A stretch of 64,000 bases of DNA from positions 707,001 to 771,000 of the forward strand of contig JAJTWR010000311.1 of the NCBI GenBank assembly GCA_021613335.1, in the 5' to 3' direction. Positions 23,942-35,857 of the stretch are shown piece by piece; within the stretch, counting starts at the first letter, position 1; the number at the start of each line of letters is the position of its first letter. The position numbers were made by a program, and so were the translations under genes. The notes beneath the pieces are model-generated. The model made no database searches, was not told the DNA's origin, and saw nothing but the letters and a program-made list of their open reading frames with translations. This DNA is from Whitmania pigra (taxonomy: Eukaryota > Annelida > Clitellata > Hirudinida > Haemopidae).

Positions 23942-25881
23942 ATGTTGTCTTTCTTCATCCTAAGCATACTTTCGATATCTGGTAAGAATATGTTGATTTT
24001 TTTAGTTTGTTAACTATTTTAAAATATTCTCAATATTTCGATGAAGTCTCTTTTGCCAAAACTGCTTCCCAAATCGTTTGTGGTAAAGATGCTGATGATG
24101 GAGAATGGCCTTGGCAGTTAGCTTTGTACTCAAACAACCTATTTAGCTGTGGGGCTTCCATCATTGGACCCACATGGGCAGTCACCGCTGCTCACTGCGT
24201 TGCAGGAACAGTGTAAGAGTTTAGATTTCAAAAGGCACCCATCCTCATGTCCTACCTTTTCAAATATTTGTATGATTATAAGTTCACATAAAAAATTTAA
24301 GATTACCTAGTTCTGTGAATGTTCGAGTATTTTTGAGTAATGTTCTACGTTTTATTTGTTCAACAACACCAACAACCGTTCCTTTTTGTCCCACTTCACC
24401 GCCACCATAAACAAAGATCCCCTATCGTTCTTATCTCTCAATTTCTATATCGCTACAACACTACATCCCTCCCCATTTTGGATAACATAGTCAAACAGTA
24501 GTTCACAACATAAAAGCGGGCAGGCAGTTTATGTTCACGCTTGGAGCGTCCCTTTTTGTCCCACTTCACCGCCGCCATATAAACAAAGATCCCCTATCGT
24601 TCTTATCTCTCAATTTCTATATCGCTACAACATTACAAGTATCTTGTGTAATTGGATCGTCGTCGTTGTTGTTTAGCAAAATAGTTAGTTAAAAGTCAAA
24701 GTTTCATTTGTTTTAAAGGAGCGGCTACAGTATCATGGCAGGATCCAACAATGTCACTCATACCTGCAAAGCTGCAGAATGTCACAAGAGAAGTCTTACA
24801 AAAGCCATCTTGGTTTGTATGCATTAGCAACGTTTGCTATTTTAAATATACAGTTTTGAAAACAAACTCAACATTTTAATTTTATTAAATTTATAAGACA
24901 AATAGCGATAGGGGAGTATATGTGTAAACTAAACAGGGTTTTAACCTCTTCCAAAATGGGGCAGATATTGATGTGTTGAAAAACCTGCATTAAAATTTAA
25001 ATGACATCATATAAATTAAATTAAAATTAAAATTCATTACTCATTTTAATCACTCAGTGAAAACAAACATTTTAAATCAAAGCATTTTTGTTTATAGCAC
25101 CCAGATTATTCAAGAAATTCTTCCGCGGGATATCCAAATGACATAGCCGTCATCTCATGGCAAGACCCTATTCCAGAAAGTACTGGGAAAATAAATGTCA
25201 AATATGTCCAAGGGCCACAGATACCAACCAAGTTGGAAAGAATTGTTTCATTACTGGATGGGGAAGACTTCGCGGTGAGAATATTTTAATTTTATTAAAT
25301 TTATAAAATAGACATGGCGCATTATATGTGAATACTAAACAGGGTTTGGACCTCTTTCAAAATGGTTGCAGGAGGCAGATATTGATGTGTTAACAAGGGA
25401 GGAGTGTACGCAAAAGTGGGATGAAAGTTTAGTTTCAGGCAAACAGGTTTGCGTGACTGACAAAGAGACCCAGGCCAAAGGATCATGCAACGTAAGTAAT
25501 TTTTTTGCGTTCGCGACCACTGAAGATATTCAAATTGTATGGCACATTAATGAGTTTCAGTCATTTTAACTTTTAACTAATCGGTAATAATTAAAAATAA
25601 TCTGCTCACGTTTTCCTCAGGGGGATTCTGGAGGACCATTGGTTTGTGAAGTTGCCCCAAACAAGTGGGAATTGGTTGGAGCAACATCATGGGGTTCATT
25701 TGGTTGTTCAACAAAAAAACCATCCGTTTACACAAGAATAAGCTCCTACAACACTTGGATTAATTCTGTCACTAAGCACTTGAATAAGGCTAGCAGGGCG
25801 AAAGTCCCATTGTTAAAAGCCTTTGTTATGACGCTAGCAGGTTCAACAATCTTTTTATCTACTCAACCAATGTCATATTAA
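23942..25881 (+). pseudogene. Chymotrypsin-fold serine protease paralogue A, frameshifted in exon 4
   Basis: Six exons: 23942-23981, 24047-24212, 24719-24812, 25098-25274, 25343-25491 and 25621-25881. The signal peptide (MLSFFILSILSIS), TAAHC (catalytic His), NDIAVISW (Asp) and GDSGGP (Ser) are all present. Exon 4 is 177 bases against 178 in B, C and D, because one base is missing in GTCCAAGGGCC versus GTCCCACGGGCC. This shifts the frame and loses the NCFITGWG region. The activation site reads IVCG instead of IVGG. The last exon also runs on past the family stop into a hydrophobic tail ([17 protein letters not shown]). It is a probable pseudogene unless the deletion is a sequencing error. Confidence 0.85.
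24370..24640. repeat. Duplicated ~90-bp segment in intron 2 of protease A
   Basis: The block beginning CGTTCCTTTTTGTCCCACTT and continuing through CCCTATCGTTCTTATCTC occurs twice, at about 24377-24467 and 24548-24636, in the same orientation. It is absent from the same intron of B, C and D, so it is a later insertion into this copy. Confidence 0.75.
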
Positions 25882-26259
25882 ATTGCACCGAAATAATCTA
25901 CAAGCATTCATTTTAAAGCAGATTGTGTAAGTGTCGGTTACACAGCTTTCACGAGATGTCGTGAGATGAAGTCTACAAGCTCTTTACTCAATAATGAATA
26001 GAGACTTATTAATATTATATATTAGTATATTATTATATTATGGGTCCAGGCCGATCGATGAAATAATTTGGTGCTGAAATTGAGGTGAAGACCTTCAAAT
26101 CCAGAAAAACCGCAATCTTAGTTGATTGTATCTCTTGGCTGTTGGATGGCTGTAATGACAATTTGGTGTGCTCCTGTTGAACGACTAGAATAGTGGCTGA
26201 CTTTGTAAATAGTTTGGGTGAATGAGATTGCGAAAATTATTGCGATTGATTAAATATAC

Positions 26260-26640
26260 ACCCTGTTAGCGATTTGCAAACAGCCTGCTAGCCTTATTCA
26301 AATTTGCAATAATTTTGTTTGAATATGTCTAATTTTAAAAATTACTTACATTTGGCAATTTAGATAACATGGCGACAATTTATTCCATCGTTACACTTTA
26401 TAAAAAAAAACAACTCTAAAGTTGCACTTTTGCATCCTGCAACAAGTAGTGTTTCGCTTTAAATATAAACACCCTGCTAGCGATTTGTAAACATGTCTCA
26501 GTTATGCAACGGACTATAATCAAATAAATAAATAATAAGATTTGTAAACACCCTGCTAGCCTTATGCAAGTGTCAAGTGCAACTAAAAGTAGTCCACAAT
26601 ATTCATGCGGACACAACAGAAAGTTTTCATTTAAAATTCA
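26260..26640. repeat. Flanking repeat shared by proteases A and B
   Basis: The segment from about 26404 (AACAACTCTAAAGTTGCACT) to 26640 recurs after protease B at 31229-31408. Short motifs CACCCTGCTAGCGATTTG occur several times inside both. It shows that the 3' flanks of A and B descend from one duplicated unit. Confidence 0.7.
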
Positions 26641-26931
26641 TTTTACTTGTTTTTTTTTGGCGTTCATAAATAAAAAAAATATTACCCATTGATTAGTCAA
26701 AACTGTGTTATTTAATGAAAATGAAGATGCTAATTCTTCATTAATTAAAGCAATATCTAAAAAATAATTACTGAAATATCGAATATCCAGCTCCCATCCA
26801 AATATTCTGTGTGGAAAATATTTTTCAGTTAATTATTTTATTTGAAAAAATCAACAGAATAGTCACAGCGTGTTACCCCTCAGATAAAGTGGGAATTTGG
26901 CAGTTCTGATTCAAAGTCAGCGATTAGTCAA

Positions 26932-27339
26932 ATGGATCGAGATAACCGATGTAAAGTGGCGAATTTGGCTCTTTTTTATGCTCGAGATATTAGGGTTCAG
27001 AAACATAAAGCAATCGACATAACCGATGAGAAAATGCTAAGACATAGAGAGAATTTGGCGGTTCCACTTCAAAAACGTAGACTGAATAGGGTTGGCGAGT
27101 TAACCGAGATTGAGATAAGTGGGTTTCACTGTATTAATGTTGTAAAAATCTATTTAGTAAATACAGCAAGGCTTGCTCTTTGCCTTTTGCAACATATAGG
27201 TTGGTCGAATGGGTGGCGCTCGTGTCGTGCTCGCAACCCAGCCTGCATTGGGAGATATAAAGATGGATTGATTAAGAGGTGCCTGATAAGATCCGGATAC
27301 ATAAAGCACTCAAAAAATTGGCTAAATACAAATATATGA
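26932..27339 (+). other. Unrecognised 135-codon open frame
   Basis: The ATG frame (MDRDNRCKVANLALFYARDI...) matches nothing I know. It lies between the 3' flank of protease A and the first gypsy-type LTR, a region that otherwise looks like transposon debris. The C-terminal half overlaps a short block (near 27220-27250) that recurs inverted near 52.43 kb, which favours a repeat-derived rather than a gene origin. Confidence 0.2.
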
Positions 27340-27584
27340 AGTTTTAAACTAGGTTACGAACAATGAACTGAAAAGTAGCTCTACCCGTTTTAGCCCGACT
27401 AGAACGTTTTATCCCATACTCCCATACAAATTCAGCAATATTCAAATATTGAACATCATTGAATAATTCAGCTTGATAAGCGTAATAACATCGCTTTTGT
27501 GGAATGCATTCAGCTAACCCAAAAATACGTCATCAACACATTTATGAAAGGCTTCAGTTTAGTGAACCATTTTTCTGAGATGAT

Positions 27585-27746
27585 TGTATTGACTGCACAT
27601 CCCCACTAAGGATCTTTTGTTTTGATATACTGGTTTAGCGCGGTGATACTTGATTATCGTCGTTAATCCGCTGATGAGTGATACCGATTGTACATTCGAA
27701 TAAAGTCAAGTGTTAGCCTGGTTCTGTCAAAGAACTGCATACTTCA
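27585..27746 (+). repeat. 5' LTR of gypsy copy 1
   Basis: 162 bp, TGTATTGACTGC...GCATACTTCA, with a GAATAAAGTC polyadenylation-type signal inside. It differs from the 3' LTR by only a few bases. Confidence 0.88.
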
Positions 27747-27777
27747 TTGGTGACCCCGACTCCGAACACAAATTCTA

Positions 27778-28917
27778 ATGGAATCGCAAGCTGCTTCAAT
27801 TTCTATCAAACCGGTTGTTTTCAACCCAGCATACGCATCGGCTTGGTTTAGGATAATGGAAGCACAATTTGCTCTCTCCAACATCACGGTTAGCTCAACA
27901 CGATTTTATCACGCATTGACAGCCCTACCAGGGTCTGTGGTAATGTGCCTTGATAATGACACTGTGGATGCTGTCAAAAGAACCACAGGAACCAACAGAA
28001 CACTGGAGCCTTTCACCCCAGGTCAACTACCAAAAGTTTGTCGTGCACACATTTATTTTGGTTCTGAGGCTAAATCCTGCCGACCCTTGTGCGTATGGCC
28101 AGACAAGCGTGGCGCCCGAGTTGCCTCTCGAGATTCATGGAGAAGTTACACTAACGATAAGCATTCGAGACCTCCAAAGAGAATTCACCTGGACGTTCAC
28201 AGTGGCACTCACCACACAGCCAATACTAGGGGCTGATTTCTTCTATTGGTTTTCATCGACTATCACTGCTTATCACCCTCAGTCTAATGGGATGATCGTG
28301 AGTTTCCAGAGAACCGTCAAGAAAGCACTTGTGTCACGAAATGAAGAATGGCTGATAGCACTTCCAGTAGTTTGCTTAGCATTGAGAGCTTTAACGACTG
28401 AACATGGGTATTCACCTTTCACATCCATGACAGGCTCAGATATATTGATGCCACATGTCTTCTTTCACAAAGCGAATCCTTCTACTGAGGTACAGTTTTA
28501 AGCAATCCAGCAACTCCACAAGCTCATGCGTCAACTGGACTTTACAAATCTTTCCGAAGGTATACACCATGGTCAACCATCCGTCCCCAGTCAGTTACCT
28601 TGCAACCTGGACAATATGTCTGGTTGCGGATAGATAGATTTCGACAACCTTTAGAGGCTCCATATCAGGGTCCTTACAAAGTCTTTGATACCAAGCAAAA
28701 CATTGTCAAGATAGAACTTCCAGATGGATCAACCAGTTGTGTTTCGCTGGATCGTGTCAAACTTGCCAAGATGCCAATGGCGACGCCAGGGATGCCTGTC
28801 AACCAGACGGCTCCTGCATCCATCACAAATTCTCCCAAATACCTACCTGAACCCCCACGTACAAGATCAGGAAGATGTGTACGTTTCAATCATTGCCGGG
28901 ATCACATCTACTACTGA
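27778..28917 (+). pseudogene. Residual gag/integrase fragments of gypsy copy 1
   Basis: The gag-like N-terminus (27778) is followed by a shifted frame with the end of the aspartic protease (GADFF near 28226-28240). The integrase tail follows (28241-28500, stop TAA at 28499) and then a C-terminal chromodomain-like/GPY stretch at 28600-28917 (PGQYVWLRIDRFRQPLEAPY, QGPYKVF). The pieces are in different frames. Confidence 0.75.
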
Positions 28918-28942
28918 GTCCGTCTCCCAGGGAAGAGCTCAC

Positions 28943-29104
28943 TGTAGTGACTGCACATCCCTACTAAGGATCTTTTGTTTTGGTATATCGATTTACCGCG
29001 GTGATACTTGATTATCGTCGTTAATCCGCTGATGAGTGATACCGATTGTACGTTCGAATAAAGTCAAGTGTTAGCCTGGTTCTGTCAAAAAACTGCATAC
29101 TTCA
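28943..29104 (+). repeat. 3' LTR of gypsy copy 1
   Basis: 162 bp, near-identical to 27585-27746 and to the LTR of copy 2 that is split by a hAT element. The DNA to its right (TGATCAAGG...) is the same as that to the right of copy 2. Confidence 0.88.
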
Positions 29105-29728
29105 TGATCAAGGTTATATCCTGAAATTTGGGGCATAAAATTAAGTGTGGTGGAGGACGCATCTAAGAGGGAACTTGATGGAACCGGAACCGCACTTTGC
29201 TGATTATAACGTTTAAAATTCTAATTAACTTTTTTATCAATGATTATAATTAATTAAACATATTAAATATACATTACGAATGAAATACTTGGAATAACGT
29301 GTGGAATAATCGTACTAAGCCATACGTTATTTGAAACTTCTATAAATTTTATCCAACATACATATTAAAATATAGTAAACCAAATAAAAACTTATTCAAA
29401 TTAATTTAATTACAGTCATTTATTAACTGAACTAGTTTTAAGCTTATCTTTTAAAGGCATCTGAACTTCAAGTTTTAAAGCTCACAAAAACGTCATTCGT
29501 GGAAACACTCGAAATTTTTATTTAAAAAAAGTTTTTTTCTGATGATTTCGAACGCTAGTTGTCTGTTATCAAACAGCTTGATGATCACAAAGCTTTTCTT
29601 GAAACTGATAGCTGGTTATCTGATTACTTAATTGAATATCGACTACTTCAATGATATGAATTAAAAAGTATGGAAGATAACTTTGCTATAAATGTCTTCT
29701 ATTTCATCACAAGTACGTACTGGCCAAA

Positions 29729-31089
29729 ATGTTGTCTTTCTTGATCCTAGGCATACTTTCAGTATCTGGTTAGATTAAGCCCAGTATATTTATTTTGCGG
29801 ATATTTTTTCTCTTTTTTTTTTGAAAGTTTACATAAAGTTGATTAAACTTTTTTAATATTCCATCATTCCATCAAGGCACTTTTGCCAAAACTGCTCCCC
29901 ACATCGTTGGTGGTAAAGATGCTGATATTGGAGAATGGCCTTGGCAGTTGGCCTTGTACTCAAACAACCAATTTAGCTGTGGAGCTTCCATCATTGGATC
30001 CACTGTGGGAATTACTGCTGCTCACTGCGTTGAAGGACTAGTGTAAGGATGTGCTTTGATATAGAACACATCTTCATGTTCCAGCTTTATTAAATATCTG
30101 GTCTGTGAATATAAAATCATATAAGGAGATAAAAATAAATTACTAATAACAAAATAGCTAGGAGATACCTGTAATTCTGGAGAGTGTTTCAAAAGAAGCC
30201 TTACGAAAGCCGTTTTAGTTTGTACACTTTAAACATCTTTAGGACTTCAAATAAGCAATTTCAAATAAAAAAGCTTAGCTGCTAATTAATAAAATATTTC
30301 ACATAACAAATAAAGATTTTAAAACAAAACATTTTTATTTAAAGCACCCAGATTACTCAAGAAATTCTTCAGCGGGTTATCCAAATGACATAGCCGTCAT
30401 CTCATGGGAAGAACCTATTCCAGAAAGTACTGGGAAAGTAAATGTCAAATATGTCCCACGGGCCACAGATACCAACCAAGTTGGAAAGAATTGCTTCATT
30501 ACTGGATGGGGAAGACTTCGCGGTGAGAATATTTTAATAAACAAGTAATCTTTTTTTTAAAAAAAGCTTTAAAGTTTATGTGAATTAATATACATAACAA
30601 AATATGTGTGTACTAAACAGGGTTCGGGCCCCTTCCAACAATGCTTCAAGAGGCAGATATTGATGTTTTAACGAGGCAGGAATGCGCACAAAAATGGGAT
30701 GAGAGTTTGATTTCAGACAAACATGTATGTGTGACTGATAAAGAGACCCAGGCCAAAGGATCATGCAATGTAATTTTTTTTCTACTCACGTAAAGTGTTA
30801 AAAATAATAATTAAATATTAGAATACCAACAATTTTCATTATTTTTTTTTTAAATTTAGTTCTACGGCTTTCACTAATTATAATATAAATCACTACTCAG
30901 GGGGATTCTGGAGGACCGTTGGTTTGTGAAGTTGCCCCAAGTAAATACGAATTGGTTGGAGCAACATCATGGGGTTCATTTGGTTGCTCAACAACAAGAC
31001 CTTCCGTTTACACAAGAATAAGCTCCTACAACACTTGGATTGATTCTGTCATTAAACCCAAGGAAACTGAAATTGCTGATTTTGTCTAA
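29729..31089 (+). pseudogene. Serine protease paralogue B, exon 3 damaged
   Basis: Exons 29729-29768, 29877-30042, 30345-30522, 30621-30769 and 30901-31089 match the intact paralogues. They include IVGG, TAAHC, NDIAVISW, NCFITGWG and GDSGGP. Exon 3 is broken: relative to C, about 70-80 bases are missing, joining AAATAGCTA directly to GGAGATACC near 30161. This removes the acceptor and the start of exon 3 (GYSIMAGSNNV). A cryptic AG might be used, but the strand after the His loop would be lost. Skipping exon 3 would also change the phase. It is likely a pseudogene. A TATAAAT near 29687 and the upstream sequence match C. Confidence 0.8.
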
Positions 31090-31539
31090 ATCCAAAAAGT
31101 TAATAGCAAATTTGAAAAGGACAAATTGGAAAACCCACATTTTATTCGTTTATTTTTGGTGTTTGAAAATAAATAACATTACCCATTGATTAGTCAAAAC
31201 TGTGTTATTTAATGAAAATGAAAAAAAAAACAACTCTAAAGTTGCACTTTTGCACCCTGCAACAAGCAGTGTTTCGCTTTAAATATAAGCACCCTGCTAG
31301 CGATTTGTAAACACCCTGCTAGCCTTATGCAAGTATCACGTGCAACTAAAAGTAGTCTACAATATTCATGCAGACACAACAGAAAGTTTTCATTTAAAAT
31401 TCATTTTCTAGAAATGCTTCTCCGGTGTCTCACAAGCCAATGTCAAAAAACTAGAAGGGGCTACTTCGTTTGCGACCATCGAAGGTGCCCCTACGTTTTA
31501 TGTCGCATTTTTCACAACAGCTAACACCACACATCATCA

Positions 31540-34477
31540 ATTCAAGTTTCTAGTCGACACCGGATCAGCGTTATCAATCATTCCCTCAAAACGTGAATGG
31601 AGAAGTTAAACTAAAAAAGTAAAACTAACGATAAGCAGTCGAGACCTCCAAAAGGAATTCACCTGGACGTTCATAGTGGCAGTCACCACACAACCAATAT
31701 TAGGGGCTGATTTCTTCATTCATCACCATTTACTTGTTGACTGTCGCAACCGCCAACTTCTGGACATGAAGATGTCACTCTCCATGGCAATGATAACAAC
31801 GGTTGGGGAGATTATTGCTCCCGTATTCGACTGTCCACCTGACACCCCCACTCATCAAGACATTAATAGAACGTAACACTGCTCTGGTTGGCCCTTGGCA
31901 GATAAACCTCCGTTCACCTTCATCGTCAGCACAGCATACAATTGAACTAACATCAAACAAGCCAATCTGTTCCCGTTTTCGACAACTCCCACCTGACAAA
32001 TTTGAGGCAGCTCAGCAAGAATTCGCAATGCTGGGATCGTTCGACAATCTAGCAGTTCTTATTCCAGCTCACTACACATGGTCTCCAAAAAGGACAATCA
32101 ATGGCGGTCCTGTGGAGACTATCGGAAACTCAACAGTGTCACCAAACCAGACAAATATCCTCTGCCAAGAATTTCTGACGTGACAAGCCGATTTGGCAGT
32201 TCAAATTAGATTTGGTGAAGGCATATTACAACATCCCCATTCATCCAGATGACATCTCAAAGGCAGCCGTTACAACTTCTATTGGTTTGTTTGAATTTAC
32301 TCGCATGCCATTCGGTCTCAGAAATGCAACTCAAACATTCCAAAGATTCATGGATGCAACTTTTCAAGACTTGCCATTTGTTTGTGTGTATATTGACAAT
32401 ATTTTGGTAGCCTCAAACAATGAGCATGAGCATCTACAACACCTCAGAACTGTCTTTCAGCGGCTGGAGAAAAACAACCTCCGGATTAACGTCAGTAAAT
32501 GTATGTTTGCCCAGAGCTCTGTTGTGTTTCTAGGCCATAGACTATCTTCGACAAGAATATCATCACCCGAAGATAACACATAGACATTTTCTTAAACCGA
32601 AAGACTATGCAGGTTTACGACGCTTTATTGGCATGATTGGATATTATAGATCATTCATCCCTCACTATGCCCCTTGTATACTCTTTTGGGAATTACAAAT
32701 CAACGTAACCATCAATTGACGTGGGAAACCCCTCAGTGCAAAGATTTTGAAGATGTAAAATCATCCCTAGCAGGTGCGGCCAATCTTCATTACATTAGCA
32801 AGTCTAGTAACGTATACCACCTAGTGACTGATGCATCTTCGGTAGCCATCAGTGCTGCACTTCATCAGATTGTTTTGGGCATGCCACAGCCAATTGCTTT
32901 TTATTCCAAGAGATTATCTAAAACAGAATCAATATACTCTGCATTTGACAAAGAGCTTTTGGCAGCATACTTAGCTGTTCTCCATTTCAAACACATCATT
33001 GAGGGCAGAGAACTCCATTTATTTACAGACAACAGGGACCAGAAGACCCACATGCAACAATGACGCCTCTCCATCATCTCTGAATATGTCACTGAAATAC
33101 ATCACATCAGAGGAGCTGAAAACATAGTAGCAGATGCACTTTCCAGGCCAGTTACTACACTACAAATCGAACATCCAAATCTAGCAAGTATTGCCAAAGC
33201 ACAGACTGAAGATCCAGAAATACAAAAGTGCAAGGATGCTCTCACATCTCATCAACTCTCGGCGGACCTGACAATTCTTTGCGAAAACAGCTCAATTTAT
33301 CCCCGTCCATATGTTCCCTTAGCACAAAGACAATCAGTGCTTAAGCACCTTCACAATCTGGCACATCCAGGTATACGAGGATCTAGTAATTTGATTGCAA
33401 CAAGGTATTATTGGCCTAAAATGAAAGGGGACATCAAACAATGGGTCAATAACTGCTTAGACTGTCAGAAAGCCAAGGTCAATCGTTACAACAAGAGTAT
33501 CCCAGAATAGCCCATGTATCCATTCAATGATCGATTTCAAACAGTTCACATGGGCATAGTAGGACTTCTGAAATCTTCAAAAGCACTTGGTTCTCATTAC
33601 ACCTCAGAGATGCAATATGTTCTGACACTCATCGACAGAGCAACCCGTTGGTTTGAATGTATTCCCGTAGCCTTAATCACAGCTACCACAGTTGCTGAGG
33701 CATTTTTAACCCACTGGATTAGTAGATTTGGAGTACCATTGTGCCTCACTAAAAATCAAGGGCGACAGTTTGAAAGTACTCTCTTCAATGCTTTGTCCCA
33801 CTCTATTGGTTTTCATTGACTACCACTGCTTATCACCCTCAGTCTAATGGGATGATCGAGCGTTTCCATAGAACCCTCAAGAAAACATTTGTGTCTCGAA
33901 ATGAAGAATGGCTGATAGCACTTCCAGTAGTTTGCTTAGCATTGAGAGCTTTACCGACTGAACATGGGTATTCACCGTGCATAGCCATGACAGGCTCAGA
34001 TATATTGATGTCACATGTCTTCTTTCACAAAGCGAATCCTTCTACTGAGGTACAGTTTGAAGCAATCCAGCAACTCCACAAGCACATGCGTCAACTAGAC
34101 TTTACAAATCTTTCCGAAGGTATACACCATGGTCAACCATCCGTCCCCAGTCAGTTACCTTGCAACCTGGACAATATGTCTGGTTGCGGATAGATAGATT
34201 TCGACAACCTTTAGAGGCTCCATATCAGGGTCCTTACAAAGTCCTTGATACCAAGCAAAACATTGTCAAGATAGAACTTCCCGATGGATCCACAAGTTGT
34301 GTTTCGCTGGATCGTGTCAAACTTGCCAAGATGCCAATGGCGACGCCAGGAACGCCTGTCAACAAGACGGCTTCTGCATCCATCACAAATTCTCCCAATA
34401 ACCTACCTGAACCCCCACGTACAAGATCAGGAAGATGTGCACGTTTCAATCATTACCGGGATTACATCTACTACTGA
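31540..34477 (+). pseudogene. gypsy pol pseudogene (PR-RT-RH-IN)
   Basis: Blocks in order: protease DTGSA (31555-31575); reverse transcriptase with FEFTRMPFGLRNATQTFQRF and an active-site box reading VYIDNILVAS (32385-32415) where the family has Asp-Asp; RNase H with VTDASSVAISAAL and FDKELLAAYLAV (32820-33050); integrase HPGIRGSSN...CLDCQKAK, LIDRATRWFE and, at the second catalytic position, LTKNQGRQFES where Asp is expected; then AYHPQSNGMIERFHRTLKK (33816-33890). Stops at 32181, 33061, 33508 and 33817 break the frame. Missing catalytic residues and stops make it inactive. Confidence 0.88.
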
Positions 34478-34515
34478 CTCCGTCTTCCCAGGGAGGAGCT
34501 CACTGTAGTGACTGC

Positions 34516-35857
34516 CAGTGATGGGCAAAATAAATCGCGATTGCGATTTAAATCGTGATTTAGGCAAGGTTGCGATTCGATTTGAACATTGTTGGATTCG
34601 ATTTTGGCCTCAGTGATTTTGATTCGATTAGATTTGCCTTTTTTTGGATTCGATTTGCTTTTTCAAATCGAATCATTGAAATAAAGATGGTTATATATTT
34701 TTAATTTTGTAAAAATGGTTATAAATTTAAGAATTCTATATCTGTGGCGTGCTCCCCGTTAAATAAACATTGTTGTAGGTTACATGCTTTTGTTCTACTT
34801 GTAGCTTTACCGCGTTTTAAATATGTCCGAGTTAGATAGCAGGAAATATGGGATTTTTCTCTTTAGTCCAGTCATCTAGAGCTGTACAAAGATGCAAAAG
34901 AAAAAGATAAGGAAACAACAACTCAACGGAGTCATTCGTTGCTACCATTCATGGCTGTGGCAGGAGGTATTAATGAAAATTCTCTTTCTCTGACATACAA
35001 TGATTCCAATCCAAAGCAAAAGGCCCTTACCGAAGGAATAGTGAAACATCTTGTAGCCGAAGCAATGCTTTCACTACGCATAGTTGAAAGTTCAGGTTTT
35101 GCCTCTTTTATGAGAATTGTGGATCCAAATTATGTTATCCCAAGTAGAAGGACTATAAATAGAAAATTAACTGGTGTATTGCAGACATTAAGAGACAATT
35201 TGAAGAATGAAATTAAACTACTAATTAATAATAATTTGAGCGTCAGATGGGTACATGTTTCAACAGATTTGTGGAGCAGCCGTTCATTTGAACCAATTAT
35301 TGGAGTAAAATTCCACTACTTTGATGAAGGCTTTCAGCTGAGAACAAAGACGGCTGCTTACAGACACTTCGGGTCCCAACACACAGGAAAATATATTTGT
35401 GCAGCTTTTGAGGAAATACTGTCAGAGTATGGGTTGCAGAGCATTGACATTGGATATTTTGTTACTGACAATGCCAGAAACATGCTCAAATCATTCACAA
35501 TATTTTCCGAGGAAGCTGCCAGGTTTGCCTTTGATCAAAAGGAAAATAAAAGATTATCTATATGTACTGATTATCAGACACCAATTTTTATCAGACACCT
35601 CTTTTTGGTTTCAATAAATAAAAAAATAATAAAACTAAAAATGTTGGCTGTTAATTTCATTGTGTTTTGCTCGAAAAAATTTGCGAAGATAGGGCAGCAG
35701 TAAATTTTGGCAGATTTGATTCGATTTGGGATTTGGGATTTGATTCTATTTGGAATTATTTGATTCTATTTGAGATTTGGTTGTTGAGATTTAAATCATT
35801 TTACAAATGATTTGAGATTTGACCATTGAGATTCGATTTGATTTGTGCCCATCACTG
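34516..35857 (+). mobile_element. hAT element 2, inserted in the 3' LTR of gypsy copy 2
   Basis: The ends are CAGTGATGGGCA and its complement TGCCCATCACTG with one substitution. The flanks are both GTGACTGC (34508-34515 and 35858-35865), a perfect 8-bp duplication of LTR bases. Both subterminal regions (34540-34680 and 35705-35845) are crowded with GATTCGATTTG-like motifs, which may be transposase-binding sites. The interior encodes a transposase fragment. Removing the element restores the LTR to the sequence seen in copy 1. Confidence 0.93.
34939..35703 (+). pseudogene. hAT (ZBED-type) transposase fragment
   Basis: The frame runs from MLPFMAVAGGINENSLSL through IVDPNYVIPSRRTINRKL, VHVSTDLWSSRSFEPIIGV and GYFVTDNARNMLKSF, the catalytic-core landmarks of ZBED-like hAT transposases. 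The homologous part ends near 35570; the remainder is unrelated Lys/Ile-rich sequence. The BED zinc finger and the C-terminal dimerisation domain are missing. Confidence 0.8.

Larger units (their letters stand above)
27585..29104 (+). mobile_element. Ty3/gypsy-type LTR element, internally deleted, with both LTRs
   Basis: LTRs of 162 bp at 27585-27746 and 28943-29104 start TGTA and end TTCA. They are flanked by the duplication TGAT (27581-27584 and 29105-29108). A likely primer-binding site (TGGTGACCCCGACTCC) begins at 27748. The internal region has a gag-like start at 27778 (ATG), then scraps of the protease region, then a jump near 28241 straight into the end of integrase (AYHPQSNGM). Reverse transcriptase, RNase H and most of integrase are missing. 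Compared with the second copy this is a deletion of about 2.1 kb. The element cannot move by itself. Confidence 0.88.
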
